17,395 bases of DNA from CAYMJK01 sp043101635 (GCA_043101635.1 JBICIE010000314.1:1-17395), one strand, 5' to 3'. Counted from the first letter of the stretch, positions 1 through 7,322 are shown. The notes: generated from the sequence alone by a model not told the origin. Translations and numbers: made by a program.

Positions 1-610
1 GTAGCGCCGCGGCGAGGGCGGCGGGCTGCTCGTTCAGTGCTGCCATCGCGAAGTACGCCGGCGCAAGAAGCGTGATCAGCCAGGGCGGAGTTCTGCCCCG
101 CGCCCACTGCACTGTCAGCAGCAGTGTGCCGACCCCGAGAGCGGTCGCCAGCGTCGTCGGCAGCGCAGAGATCCAGAAGACGCACTCATAGTGCACCGGG
201 GTCGTCAGAAACAGCAGCGCCGCGCCGGATGCGGCCAGGCGGCTGACGCCCAGTGTCCACAGCAGCCGCCACAGGAGCGCCGCGACACCCGCGTGGGCGA
301 TGGCCAGGAGGGCGTGCGCAATCGCGTCGGACTCCCAGAAGAGCGTGAGCAGCGGCGGAACGATCGACTTGTACAGCGGGCGCCAGAAGTGGATGGGGCG
401 TTCGAGGTACCAGGCCTCGACGGCGAGCGACTCAGGAGCGCGCTGGATGTAGTACCAGTCGTCGATCCAGAGGCCAAGAGCGCCGAACAAGTAGAAGCAG
501 CTGAGCGCCCACAGGGCCGCGGGGAGCAGCGCCGCCACTCCGCGAGCGGCGCGCGGTGGCGCTTGAAGGGCCCCACGCAGCGCAACCTCTTCTGGCACTT
601 GCAGGGACAT
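1..610 (-). CDS. Polytopic membrane protein, possible GT-C glycosyltransferase, C-terminus cut by window edge
   Basis: The frame is open from an ATG at 610 down to the left edge, giving about 203 residues with no stop. Visible features are a hydrophobic helix at about residues 24-49, then the loop motif IDDWYYIQ (Asp50, Asp51), an amphipathic stretch RPIHFWRPLYK, and several further hydrophobic helices including LLFLTTPVHYECVFWISAL. An acidic DD pair in the first extracytoplasmic loop is typical of GT-C integral membrane sugar transferases that use lipid-linked donors, so that function is a fair guess, but no complete family signature is seen. A weak AGGAT lies just upstream of the start, and a minus-strand TACGAT at 646-651 could be its -10. 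The gene is divergent from the methyltransferase. Several open frames on the opposite strand here have arginine-rich, unprotein-like composition and are shadows. Confidence 0.72.
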   Translation of the reverse strand, partial: MSLQVPEEVALRGALQAPPRAARGVAALLPAALWALSCFYLFGALGLWIDDWYYIQRAPESLAVEAWYLERPIHFWRPLYKSIVPPLLTLFWESDAIAHALLAIAHAGVAALLWRLLWTLGVSRLAASGAALLFLTTPVHYECVFWISALPTTLATALGVGTLLLTVQWARGRTPPWLITLLAPAYFAMAALNEQPAALAAAL

Positions 611-672
611 CACGGCATCCTGCGGGGCGTTCTTCGGGACTGGCGATCGTATGAGAGCGACCTCGTTTCGGG

Positions 673-678
673 TACGCT
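673..678 (+). promoter_or_regulatory. Putative -10 element for a leaderless methyltransferase transcript
   Basis: TACGCT fits TANNNT and is followed by 5 bases and then ATG at 684. Initiation 6-8 bases past the hexamer would fall on the start codon. No Shine-Dalgarno is visible. The same arrangement recurs at five other genes in this window. Confidence 0.45.
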
Positions 679-683
679 TTGCC

Positions 684-1529
684 ATGAGGACGCTCTCGGA
701 GATCAGGCGGTCGCTGGCGGGTCGAGCCTGGAAGGTCCTCACGCGCTACCCCGTTCCGCCGGCGCCCCCGCCGTCGGACCAGCACAAGGCGCCCCTTCCC
801 CGGTCCGAACTGGCGTTCCACTCGCCCGGTCAGGCCGAGCTTCGCGGCCGCTGGCCCATGTCCCCGATCCTGCAGTCTACCGATACCGGCTGGGCTCGTG
901 TCCTCCGGCGATTGTACGACTCCCCGTTGTCGTTTCCCGCCTGCATCTCGCCGGATGGCGGGCTTCTGCTGTACGCACTGGTCAGGAACATCCGGCCGCG
1001 GCGGATCATCGAGACGGGCACGTACATCGGCGTGAGCACGATCTGGATGGCCGCCGCCCTGCGCGAGATCGGCCAGGGTGGAGTGCTGGACACGTTCGAC
1101 GGGTTTCTGCCCATCCGCCCGGGTGTGTACCGGGAGGCGGAACTCGTCAGGGGACGCCGCGAGTCTGTCGAAGATGCGCTGCGCGAGGCCGGCCTTGCAT
1201 CCTGCGTCAGGCTGCACAAGGGGCGCAGCTCATTCGAGATCGCCGCCATGCAACCGCAGTTGCAGTCGGAGGGCGGCGTGCAGCTTGCGTACATCGATGG
1301 CGATCACGAGTACGCCGGCGTGTGCCACGATCTCTGGGCCATCGAGCCCGTCCTGCAGACCGGCGGTTTCGTGATCTTCCACGATGTGTTCCCGGAGTTC
1401 TGCGGCTGGGACGGCCCGCGCCAACTGCTCGACAACATCAATCGGGTCGCCCGAGGGCGCTACGCGATGTGCGACGTGGCGCTCGGGCCCGTCAACTACG
1501 GCTTGACGATCCTCAGGCGCGTCGGCTGA
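684..1529 (+). CDS. Class I SAM-dependent methyltransferase (Methyltransf_24-like)
   Basis: This 281-residue protein shows the Rossmann methyltransferase pattern. Motif I is IIETGTYIGVST (Glu110, Gly112, Gly116), the SAM-binding loop. YIDGDHEY (Asp205, Asp207, His208) and FHDV (His233, Asp234) are typical of the Methyltransf_24 group, which often modifies sugars or small secreted-product precursors. The substrate cannot be read from the sequence. I chose ATG 684 because a TANNNT hexamer precedes it by 5 bases. The in-frame ATG at 651 would add 11 residues and has no ribosome site. The N-terminal 70 residues are basic and proline-rich with no recognisable domain. It is divergent from the membrane protein and converges on the FHA gene with a 36-bp gap. 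If the membrane protein is a glycosyltransferase, both could work on surface glycans, but that is inference. Confidence 0.85.
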   Translation: MRTLSEIRRSLAGRAWKVLTRYPVPPAPPPSDQHKAPLPRSELAFHSPGQAELRGRWPMSPILQSTDTGWARVLRRLYDSPLSFPACISPDGGLLLYALVRNIRPRRIIETGTYIGVSTIWMAAALREIGQGGVLDTFDGFLPIRPGVYREAELVRGRRESVEDALREAGLASCVRLHKGRSSFEIAAMQPQLQSEGGVQLAYIDGDHEYAGVCHDLWAIEPVLQTGGFVIFHDVFPEFCGWDGPRQLLDNINRVARGRYAMCDVALGPVNYGLTILRRVG

Positions 1530-1565
1530 TCACGCATGGCGCCCGGTTCGGTGCGCAGTGCGACG

Positions 1566-1931
1566 CTACTGCTCGATCGTCGGGCGCGACCGCTGCCCGC
1601 GCTGCTTGTACGCCTCCAGCGCGCTGGCGCGATCGGGGAAGTCGCGGGTCGAGTACGACATCATGGAAGATCCGATGGTGATCTCATCCCCGTCGGCCAG
1701 TTCGATCTCCGCGTGGATCTGGCGCCCGTTGACAAAAACACCGTTGGCGCTGTTCATGTCGAAGGCGAAGTGCTTGCCGGCCTCGGCCCGGATCTGCATG
1801 TGCTTGCGGCTGACGCGGTCGTCGGCGACCTGGATCGGGCAGGACTCTTGTCGTCCGATAACCATGGTGCGATTGCCCAGCGGGTAGTAATCGCCCTCGT
1901 TGGGGCCGGACACGATTGTGAGCGACGGCAT
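1566..1931 (-). CDS. Single-domain FHA (forkhead-associated) phosphopeptide-binding protein
   Basis: The 121-residue protein is almost entirely one FHA domain. The conserved phosphothreonine-binding signature is present in order: VIGRQ (Gly26, Arg27), VSRKHMQI (Ser41, Arg42, His44) and NSANGVFVNG (Asn63, Asn68, Gly69). FHA domains read phosphothreonine marks made by Hanks-type kinases. There is no signal peptide or membrane segment, so it should be cytosolic, and the 25-residue tail is basic. An in-frame GTG at 1937 overlaps the ribosome site itself, so ATG 1931 is the start. A promoter-like pair and short leader lie just upstream, suggesting single-gene transcription. A Ser/Thr kinase is encoded 9 kb away; a functional link is possible but unsupported by position. 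Confidence 0.9.
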   Translation of the reverse strand: MPSLTIVSGPNEGDYYPLGNRTMVIGRQESCPIQVADDRVSRKHMQIRAEAGKHFAFDMNSANGVFVNGRQIHAEIELADGDEITIGSSMMSYSTRDFPDRASALEAYKQRGQRSRPTIEQ

Positions 1932-1936
1932 CGCCA

Positions 1937-1943
1937 CCTCCTT
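1937..1943 (-). promoter_or_regulatory. Shine-Dalgarno that fixes the FHA start
   Basis: A perfect AAGGAGG reads on the minus strand, followed by 5 bases and ATG 1931. The upstream in-frame GTG (1937-1935) shares a base with this site and so cannot be the start it serves. Confidence 0.8.
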
Positions 1944-1952
1944 CGGCAGGCC

Positions 1953-1981
1953 ACGGTACCGGAACCGGGCCCCCGCGGCAA
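1953..1981 (-). promoter_or_regulatory. Sigma70-like promoter of the FHA gene
   Basis: On the minus strand TTGCCG (1981-1976) is separated by exactly 17 bases from TACCGT (1958-1953). A start near 1946 would give a leader of about 15 bases holding the Shine-Dalgarno. Confidence 0.45.
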
Positions 1982-2008
1982 GTTCGGCAGAGCGATGGTC
2001 GGCGCATG

Positions 2009-2037
2009 AAAAGGCGGGGGCGCCGGGCGCCCCCGCC
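2009..2037 (-). terminator. Rho-independent terminator after the dockerin-like gene
   Basis: GGCGGGGGCGCC at 2013-2024 and its exact complement at 2026-2037 form a very GC-rich stem. Read on the minus strand it is followed by TTTT (2012-2009). It sits 28 bp past the stop of the secreted protein gene and separates it from the FHA promoter. Confidence 0.75.
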
Positions 2038-2065
2038 GGGAAGGAGCCGGATGGCGCAGCTCCGC

Positions 2066-3799
2066 TCAGCGCCCGCGGATGAGGCCGAGCAACTCCACCA
2101 GGTCGAGCTCGTCGACGAAGCCGTCACCGTTCAGGTCGCCGGGGCAGTAGCAGTCGCAAGCGCCCATGGCCAGCGTCAGGGCCCGGATGTCCTTGCCGTT
2201 GACCCGCCCGTCGCCGTTGACATCGCCGGGCAGCGGCATGGCTGCGCCGGCGTCCTTGATGCGGAAGATCGCCGTCGAGCCACTGACCTCGTGGCCGACA
2301 ACCAGCAGCGGCTCGCCGATCGGGCTGTCGGCGGCGGGGATGACGATCAGCCCCTCCGGGCCGAGGTCGCCGGCCGTGCCCGCGGCAGGATCGCCGCTGA
2401 AGTCGCGCGTGTTGATGTACTGCACGAACTGTGGCGCGGTCGGATCGCTCACGTTGTAGACCATGATCCCGCCGATGCGCTCCAGGCCGACGAAGGCGTA
2501 GGTCTGGCCGTTGAACTGGCCGATCGTGACACCCTCCGGCTCCGGGCCCTTGTCGTCGGAGCGGTTGTCGAAGGACATGTTCTCGTCGTTGGTGCTGTTG
2601 AAGTCGTCCGGGTAGGCGGCGGCGGTGATCTGCTCGAGGGCGTCACCGCTGTCCCAGACCAGTTCGCCCGCCGAGTTCCAGATCGAGAAGCTGCGGGCGC
2701 CGTAGGCGAAGATCGCGTCGAAATCGCCGTCGCCGTCGAAGTCGCCGGTGGCGGTGGTGGAGTTCAGGCGCCCGAGGTTCTCATCGAGCTGCAGCGTGGC
2801 GGCGTCCGGGAACGCGACCGGGTCGAGCGGCAGATCGCCGACGCGCTCTTCCTCGGAATAGCCGTCGTAGTCGCGGGCGTCGCCCTCGTTGGCGCTGACG
2901 ATGTAGGTCTCACCATCGACCGTGTAACTGGCCAGAGCGTCGGGCTGATACATGCCCAGCACCGGCCAGGTGGTGATGTTGATCGCGCCGTCGCGGTTGG
3001 AGGCGTCGATACCGTTGCCGGCGAGCGAATGGTCCTTGAACCCCAGCCCGACGAGCGCCGTGACCTTCGCCTTCTTCACATCGACGACCGCCAGCGCGTT
3101 GTTCTCCTGGCAGGCGATGTAGGCCGTCCGAGAGTCCGCCGAGAACGCGATGTACTCCGGCTCGAGGTCCTGGGCCACCGTCGCGCCCGGGCCGAAGATG
3201 CGGATCGACTCGTCCAGGTCTGCGCCATTGAACGGCGCGAAGCTCGCGGTCTTGACCTGGTCCTGGTTGATCCCGTTGGGGCTGCGGGGAATGTGAATGA
3301 CGCTGACGGAACCTTCCGGGTCGATGGTGTAGTCCGCGCTCGGCTGGCCCTCGTTGGCCGTCAGCACGTAGCGGCCATCCGGCGTGAACGTGATCATGTC
3401 GGGAAGCGCGCCCACCTCGACATCCGCCAGGTACTCGCCGTCGGCGTTGAAGAAGACCGCCCGCCCCGGGTCGGTCTCGATCTCGGCGACCACGGCGGTG
3501 GCGATCAGGCCGTCACAAACCGCGACAGACGTCGCCGCGTCCCCCCACGGCGACAGGTCGATCGAGAACTGCAGCGACGGATTGGTCGGGTCGGCGATGC
3601 AGACCACATCGATGGCGCCGGTGTCGCCATTGATGATGAACAGGCGCTGGGTCTGCCTGTCGTGGGCCACGATCTCGCAGGCGCCCTCGTCAAAGACGCC
3701 GGTCTGGTACCGGCCGAGCAGCTCGAGGCTGATGTCCTGGGCGCTGGCCAATGCGCCCGCGGCAAGGCAGACCGCAAGCGGAACAAGTCGACTTCTCAT
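2066..3799 (-). CDS. Secreted choice-of-anchor I family protein with C-terminal dockerin-like repeats
   Basis: This 577-residue exported protein has a classical signal peptide (MRSRLVPLAVCLAAGALASA, cleavage before QDISLELL). The body matches the choice-of-anchor I / beta-propeller group: HDRQTQRLFIINGDTG, PDALASYTVDGETYIVSANE and EPEGVTIGQFNGQTYAFVG are its hallmark blocks. A calcium-loop-like DFDGDGDFD lies mid-protein. Residues about 524-577 carry two dockerin type I-like EF-hand repeats, GDVNGDGRVNGKD and GDLNGDGFVDELD, joined by CDCYC; such tails are common on planctomycetal secreted proteins. A catalytic role is not established; the family is often loosely labelled phosphatase-like. ATG 3799 is set by AAGGAGG and by the signal peptide; the frame stays open upstream to 4009 without protein-like sequence. 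A terminator follows at 2037-2009. Confidence 0.9.
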   Translation of the reverse strand: MRSRLVPLAVCLAAGALASAQDISLELLGRYQTGVFDEGACEIVAHDRQTQRLFIINGDTGAIDVVCIADPTNPSLQFSIDLSPWGDAATSVAVCDGLIATAVVAEIETDPGRAVFFNADGEYLADVEVGALPDMITFTPDGRYVLTANEGQPSADYTIDPEGSVSVIHIPRSPNGINQDQVKTASFAPFNGADLDESIRIFGPGATVAQDLEPEYIAFSADSRTAYIACQENNALAVVDVKKAKVTALVGLGFKDHSLAGNGIDASNRDGAINITTWPVLGMYQPDALASYTVDGETYIVSANEGDARDYDGYSEEERVGDLPLDPVAFPDAATLQLDENLGRLNSTTATGDFDGDGDFDAIFAYGARSFSIWNSAGELVWDSGDALEQITAAAYPDDFNSTNDENMSFDNRSDDKGPEPEGVTIGQFNGQTYAFVGLERIGGIMVYNVSDPTAPQFVQYINTRDFSGDPAAGTAGDLGPEGLIVIPAADSPIGEPLLVVGHEVSGSTAIFRIKDAGAAMPLPGDVNGDGRVNGKDIRALTLAMGACDCYCPGDLNGDGFVDELDLVELLGLIRGR

Positions 3800-3804
3800 G
3801 GTAA

Positions 3805-3811
3805 CCTCCTT
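3805..3811 (-). promoter_or_regulatory. Strong Shine-Dalgarno of the secreted protein
   Basis: AAGGAGG on the minus strand lies 5 bases before ATG 3799 and rules out the longer in-frame starts upstream. Confidence 0.85.
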
Positions 3812-3820
3812 CTCTAGGAA

Positions 3821-3852
3821 CGCTCGCAGACGCGCGAGCGGGCCAGAGCGTA
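3821..3852 (-). promoter_or_regulatory. Possible -10 and 5'-terminal leader hairpin of the secreted protein gene
   Basis: On the minus strand TACGCT (3852-3847) fits TANNNT, though no -35 is seen. About 7 bases on, CGCTCGC (3840-3834) and its complement (3827-3821) form a 7-bp stem with a 6-base loop. If transcription starts near 3840 the mRNA would begin with this hairpin, a layout known to protect some bacterial messages from decay. This is inference from spacing only. Confidence 0.3.
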
Positions 3853-4087
3853 CCGGTTCATCCGTCCGATAGCGGCCCCGCTGCGCAAAGGACGCGTTAA
3901 ACCCGGAGCGGGGAGTCCGCGCCGCACCTTGACGCCTCGATCTCGCCTTGAAGATGGGTGATCTGCGCCGATTGAGCGCGTCGATCTGGTCTGCCCTTGG
4001 GGGCTGCAACGGCCGGCCTCAGGGCGGATCCCCTCCCCGCGACGGGCCGGCTCACCCGCCCCGCCGCAACTGGCCGATCTGTCCTCG

Positions 4088-5050
4088 ATGCGCGCGATTG
4101 TGTGTGAAGCCGGCCGGATCCGCTTCGATCCGGAGCATGCCGCTCCCGTCCCCGGCCCCGGGGAGGCGATCGTGCGTGTCTCCAAAGCCCTGGTGACCGG
4201 CTTCGAGGCGGAGATCGCCACCGGCGCCCGGCGGCACGCGGGCGTCATGGGCCACGCCTTCGTCGGGACGGTGCAGCAGGCCGCCGGCGGCTCGAAGTTT
4301 GCCGGCCGGCGCATCGTCGCGGCGCCCGACATCATCTGCGGACTGTGCGATCTCTGCCGCGCCGGGCTCAGCCGCCACTGCCGCGACCGCGTGACGCTCG
4401 GCCGCGACGACCGCGACGGCTGCTTCTGCGAACTGGTGCGTCTGCCGGAGCGCAACCTCGTCGAGGTCCCGCGCGCACTCGATGACGACGCGGCCGTGAT
4501 GGCGCCGGTCGTGGCCGCGGCGATTCACGCGGCCCAGTACGTGCGCCTGGAGGGGAAGGTCTTCGTCACCGTCATCGGCGACGGGATCGAGGCGCTGGCG
4601 GTGGCCCAGGTCACCCGCCCCCTCAACGCCACCGTGCGCCTGCTCGGATGGCGCCCGGCCATGTTCGGGCTGTGCGAGAAGTGGGGCGTGCGGCATCGCC
4701 ACGCCGACGACGCCGGCCAGCGCCGCGACCAGACCGTCGTGATCGACTGCGAGGGGACGGCCCGCAGCCTGCAACTCGCGGTGCGCATGCTCCGTCCCCG
4801 CGGGACGCTGATCCTGACGCGGGCGCCGGCGCCGGGCGAAGGCGCCGACCTGCGACCGGTCATCGACGCCGAACTGGAGGTGCTCGGCTCGCGCACCGGC
4901 CCGATCGCCGACGCCCTGGCGCTGCTGGAGCGCGGCGCGTTCGACGCCCACAGCCTCATCGGCCGGCGCATGCGCCTGGAAGATGGCCCGGCGGGGATCA
5001 GCGCCGTCGCCACAGGCCAGCAGCTCAGCGCGCTGCTCGACATCGGGTGA
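4088..5050 (+). CDS. Zinc-type medium-chain dehydrogenase homologue with degraded catalytic site
   Basis: The 320-residue protein aligns by eye along its length with zinc-dependent alcohol dehydrogenase-like (MDR) enzymes. The structural zinc lobe is intact: Cys84, Cys87, Cys90 and Cys98 in CGLCDLCRAGLSRHC. The catalytic zinc site is not. The usual GICxTD is ALVTGFE here (Cys to Thr37), GHE is GHA (Glu to Ala57), and the AEP motif is MAP (Glu to Pro140). The cofactor loop usually seen as GDGKLG reads GDGIEA (164-169). Family features such as LGSRTGP remain near the C-terminus. Either it is a non-catalytic paralogue or it uses another chemistry. No Shine-Dalgarno or TANNNT is evident before ATG 4088. 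The small membrane gene follows after 27 bp. Confidence 0.82.
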   Translation: MRAIVCEAGRIRFDPEHAAPVPGPGEAIVRVSKALVTGFEAEIATGARRHAGVMGHAFVGTVQQAAGGSKFAGRRIVAAPDIICGLCDLCRAGLSRHCRDRVTLGRDDRDGCFCELVRLPERNLVEVPRALDDDAAVMAPVVAAAIHAAQYVRLEGKVFVTVIGDGIEALAVAQVTRPLNATVRLLGWRPAMFGLCEKWGVRHRHADDAGQRRDQTVVIDCEGTARSLQLAVRMLRPRGTLILTRAPAPGEGADLRPVIDAELEVLGSRTGPIADALALLERGAFDAHSLIGRRMRLEDGPAGISAVATGQQLSALLDIG

Positions 5051-5066
5051 GCCGCCCGACCGGGCG

Positions 5067-5072
5067 TACCAT
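5067..5072 (+). promoter_or_regulatory. Putative -10 for a leaderless small membrane gene
   Basis: TACCAT fits TANNNT and is followed by 5 bases and then GTG 5078. No -35 or Shine-Dalgarno is evident. Confidence 0.4.
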
Positions 5073-5077
5073 CGCCG

Positions 5078-5338
5078 GTGACGGATGTCCGGCCGATGCA
5101 GCCGCAGCCGAAGGTTCCCCTCACGCCGGGGCGCTACGCCTTCGGCTTCATGTGCGTGAGCCTGCTGACGTGCGGCTTGTTCTGCCCGGTGTCGCTGCTG
5201 GTCTCGCTGTGGGCCCTGAAGCGCCCCGAGCCGCTCGGCCTGATTGCGCTGGTCGCCTCGGCTCTCATGGCGCTGGCGTGGGCCGTGGCGCTGTACGTCT
5301 ACGGCGCCCCCGCCTGGGTCCCGCTGCTCGGCGGCTGA
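5078..5338 (+). CDS. Small membrane protein with two predicted helices, function unknown
   Basis: This 86-residue protein begins with a short polar, proline-rich segment (about 20 residues). Two hydrophobic helices follow, YAFGFMCVSLLTCGLFCPVS (about 20-45, with three cysteines) and LIALVASALMALAWAVALYV (about 55-74), joined by a short basic loop WALKRPEP. I do not recognise a family. GTG 5078 is chosen because of the TANNNT element 5 bases upstream; ATG 5096 would remove six residues. It lies 27 bp after the dehydrogenase-like gene and ends 4 bp from the stop of convergent uppP. Codon use is like its neighbours, so it looks like a resident gene. Confidence 0.65.
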   Translation: MTDVRPMQPQPKVPLTPGRYAFGFMCVSLLTCGLFCPVSLLVSLWALKRPEPLGLIALVASALMALAWAVALYVYGAPAWVPLLGG

Positions 5339-5342
5339 GGGC

Positions 5343-6218
5343 CTATCCGAACGTCACGATCCCGCCCAGCCACAGCGCCCCCAGCGCCGCCGCCAGCGCC
5401 AGCCGATACCAGCCGAACGGCTCCAGCCCGTGACGGTTCAGGAACGCCACCAGCCACTTGACCGCCGCCGCCGCCGACAGCGTCGCGACCACAAGACCGA
5501 CGATGACGCTGGCCAGGCCCAGAGACAGCAGCGTGTCCGGGGTCCCGTTGTCGGCGAAGTCCTTGGCCAGCGTGAAGGCGCAGGCGCCGCCCAGCGTCGG
5601 CAGACCCAGCAGGAAGCTGAACTCCGCCGCATCCCGCGGACGCAGGCCGACCACGACGCCGCCGGTGATGGTCATCATGCTGCGGCTGGTCCCGGGCCAC
5701 ATCGCCACCGCCTGCATGACCCCGATGATCAGCGCGCCGCGCCACGTCAACTCGTCGATGGTCAGCCCCGCCGCCGGCGAGGCGCCCGGGGCGTCCCCCC
5801 GGTCGCTGAGCCGCCACCGATCCAGCGCGATCATGACCACGCCGCCCAGCGCCAGCGCCGCCAGCACCGGCCCGGGATGAAACAGCTCCCGCTCGATGGT
5901 CTCGTTCACGAACGGGCCGAGCACCGCGGCGGGCAGGAACGCCACCAGGATGTTGATGGCCAGGCGCAGCCCCGCCCGGTCGCGCCCGATCAGCCCGCGC
6001 AGCATCTGCCCGATGCGCCTGCGGTACAGCCCGAGCACCGCCAGGATCGCCCCGCCCTGAATCACGATGTTGAACGCGTCCACCGCCCGCTTGCTCTCCG
6101 GGTCGTCCGCCAGGCCCATCAGCGACGAGGCCAGGATCAGATGCCCGGTCGAACTGACCGGCAGGTACTCGGTCACCCCCTCGACCAGACCCAGGATGAC
6201 GGCGTGCCAGATCTGCAT
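5343..6218 (-). CDS. uppP: Undecaprenyl-diphosphatase UppP (BacA family)
   Basis: UppP removes a phosphate from undecaprenyl diphosphate at the membrane, recycling the lipid carrier for peptidoglycan and other wall polymers; extra activity gives bacitracin resistance. The 291-residue protein has both signature motifs: EGVTEYLPVSSTGH (Glu13, Glu17, His26) in the N-terminal region, and PGTSRSM (Arg179) after the mid-protein loop. The rest is a series of about eight hydrophobic helices, and length is normal for the family. The loop near residues 135-150 (RLSDRGDAPGASPAAG) is polar and probably surface exposed. ATG 6218 gives the usual N-terminus; no Shine-Dalgarno is seen and a GACTC-type tandem repeat abuts the start. 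It is convergent with the small membrane gene and divergent from the TrmH-family gene. Confidence 0.97.
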   Translation of the reverse strand: MQIWHAVILGLVEGVTEYLPVSSTGHLILASSLMGLADDPESKRAVDAFNIVIQGGAILAVLGLYRRRIGQMLRGLIGRDRAGLRLAINILVAFLPAAVLGPFVNETIERELFHPGPVLAALALGGVVMIALDRWRLSDRGDAPGASPAAGLTIDELTWRGALIIGVMQAVAMWPGTSRSMMTITGGVVVGLRPRDAAEFSFLLGLPTLGGACAFTLAKDFADNGTPDTLLSLGLASVIVGLVVATLSAAAAVKWLVAFLNRHGLEPFGWYRLALAAALGALWLGGIVTFG

Positions 6219-6222
6219 GGTC

Positions 6223-6249
6223 GGGAGTCGGAAGTCGGAGTCGTGAGTC
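6223..6249. repeat. Short degenerate tandem repeat in the uppP leader
   Basis: About four units of 6-7 bp with core GAGTC/AAGTC (GGGAGTC, GGAAGTC, GGAGTC, GTGAGTC) run in tandem, ending 5 bp upstream of the uppP start codon. They occupy the place where a ribosome site would be expected. Confidence 0.6.
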
Positions 6250-6335
6250 GTAGCTCAGTGGTCGAAGCGCGGCAGGCGGAGCGGCGGCCCGGGATCGGCG
6301 GATCTCGCGATTCCCGATCCCCGGCCCCCAACTTC

Positions 6336-6341
6336 TAGCAT
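6336..6341 (+). promoter_or_regulatory. Putative -10 for a leaderless TrmH-family transcript
   Basis: TAGCAT fits TANNNT and is followed by 7 bases and then ATG 6349. No Shine-Dalgarno is present. Confidence 0.4.
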
Positions 6342-6348
6342 CGTCGCG

Positions 6349-7209
6349 ATGAGCGCACGCGGGGCCGGCCTGAACATCGTCCGGATCGAGTCTCTCGATG
6401 ACCCCCGGGTCGAGATCTTCCGCGATCAGCCCGACGCGTGGCTCCGCGCCCGCGCCGAGGGCGGAACCGGCCTCGCCCCGGGCCTGTTCATGGCCGAGGG
6501 CGAACTGGTCGTCCGGGCCCTGATCGAGTCGGCCTACGAGGTCGAGTCCGTCCTCATCACGCCGACGCGCCTCGACACGATGCAGGACATCCTCGCCCGG
6601 CTGCCGGCGCGAGCCCCGGTCTACCTCGCGGAGCGCGCCGTCGTGGCCGGGATCGTTGGCTTCGATCTGCACCGGGGCGTGCTCGCGGCCGGGCGCCGGG
6701 GCCCGGAAGCGCAGCCCGAGGCGCTCATCGCCGGCTGCCGACGGCTGCTGGTCATGGAGGATCTGGCCAACCACGCCAACGTCGGCGGGCTGCTGCGCTC
6801 GCTGGCGGCGCTCGGCGGCCCCGCCGCGGGCGCCCTGCTGAGCCCGCGCTGCTGCGATCCGCTGTATCGCAAGGCGCTGCGGGTCTCGATGGGTCACGCG
6901 CTGCGGCTGCCGATCGCCCGGCTGGCGCCTTGGCCGCAGGGCCTCGCCAGGTTGCGTGACGCCGGCTGGCGCATCATCGCCCTGACCACCGATGGCGAGC
7001 CCCTGGCTCCGGCGTCGCCGCCCGAGCAGGATGCGCCGCCCGTGGCCCTGCTCGTCGGCGCCGAGGGGCCCGGCTTGTCATCTGCGGCCCTGTCGCTGGC
7101 CTCTCAGCGGCGAGGCGTCCCGATGGCGCCCGGCGTCGATTCCCTCAACGTCGCGGTTGCGGCGTCGATCGCCATGTGGAGCCTCTGGCCGGATCCTAAC
7201 AGAGCCTGA
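6349..7209 (+). CDS. TrmH/SpoU-family RNA 2'-O-methyltransferase
   Basis: The family transfers a methyl group from SAM to a ribose 2'-hydroxyl in tRNA or rRNA, using a trefoil-knotted SPOUT fold. All three SpoU motifs are visible: EDLANHANVGGLLRSL (Asn144), LLVGAEGPGLS (about 233-243) and PGVDSLNVAVAASI (Ser265, Asn267). An N-terminal substrate-binding region precedes them, including FMAEGELVVRAL, as in RlmB/TsnR-type enzymes. Length (286 residues) is normal. The target nucleotide cannot be told from sequence; both tRNA and 23S rRNA methylating relatives look like this. It is divergent from uppP and 113 bp upstream of the thioredoxin-like gene. A second SPOUT enzyme lies 1.5 kb downstream. 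Confidence 0.92.
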   Translation: MSARGAGLNIVRIESLDDPRVEIFRDQPDAWLRARAEGGTGLAPGLFMAEGELVVRALIESAYEVESVLITPTRLDTMQDILARLPARAPVYLAERAVVAGIVGFDLHRGVLAAGRRGPEAQPEALIAGCRRLLVMEDLANHANVGGLLRSLAALGGPAAGALLSPRCCDPLYRKALRVSMGHALRLPIARLAPWPQGLARLRDAGWRIIALTTDGEPLAPASPPEQDAPPVALLVGAEGPGLSSAALSLASQRRGVPMAPGVDSLNVAVAASIAMWSLWPDPNRA

Positions 7210-7282
7210 AATTGCCGGAACACGCGCCGGGCTCATGCGTCTTACTTCAAGGAGTTACCTGAGTGATGTCGTACGCGACGCC

Positions 7283-7309
7283 GGGATCCGGTATCCTCTC
7301 CTGGATCCC
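7283..7309 (+). promoter_or_regulatory. Dyad symmetry flanking a -10-like hexamer
   Basis: GGGATCC (7283-7289) and its complement GGATCCC (7303-7309) flank a 13-base spacer containing TATCCT (7292-7297). This could be a promoter core with an operator, or a leader hairpin. The thioredoxin-like gene starts 14 bases later behind AGGAAAGGG. No -35 at 17 bases is apparent. Confidence 0.3.
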
Positions 7310-7322
7310 ACAGGAAAGGGCG

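Noticed and set aside
191..1681. Long plus-strand open frame of 496 codons over the left end
   Set aside because: It runs across the membrane protein, the methyltransferase and part of the FHA gene in other frames and is rich in Arg, Ala, Gly and Pro with no domain; GC-rich DNA leaves such frames open.
2006..3817. 603-codon plus-strand frame opposite the secreted dockerin-like gene
   Set aside because: It mirrors the real minus-strand gene, which has a signal peptide, Shine-Dalgarno, known blocks and terminator. The plus frame has no motif.
5299..6897. 532-codon minus-strand frame over uppP and the TrmH-family gene
   Set aside because: A shadow of uppP in another frame; the uppP motifs are in the frame ending at 5343.
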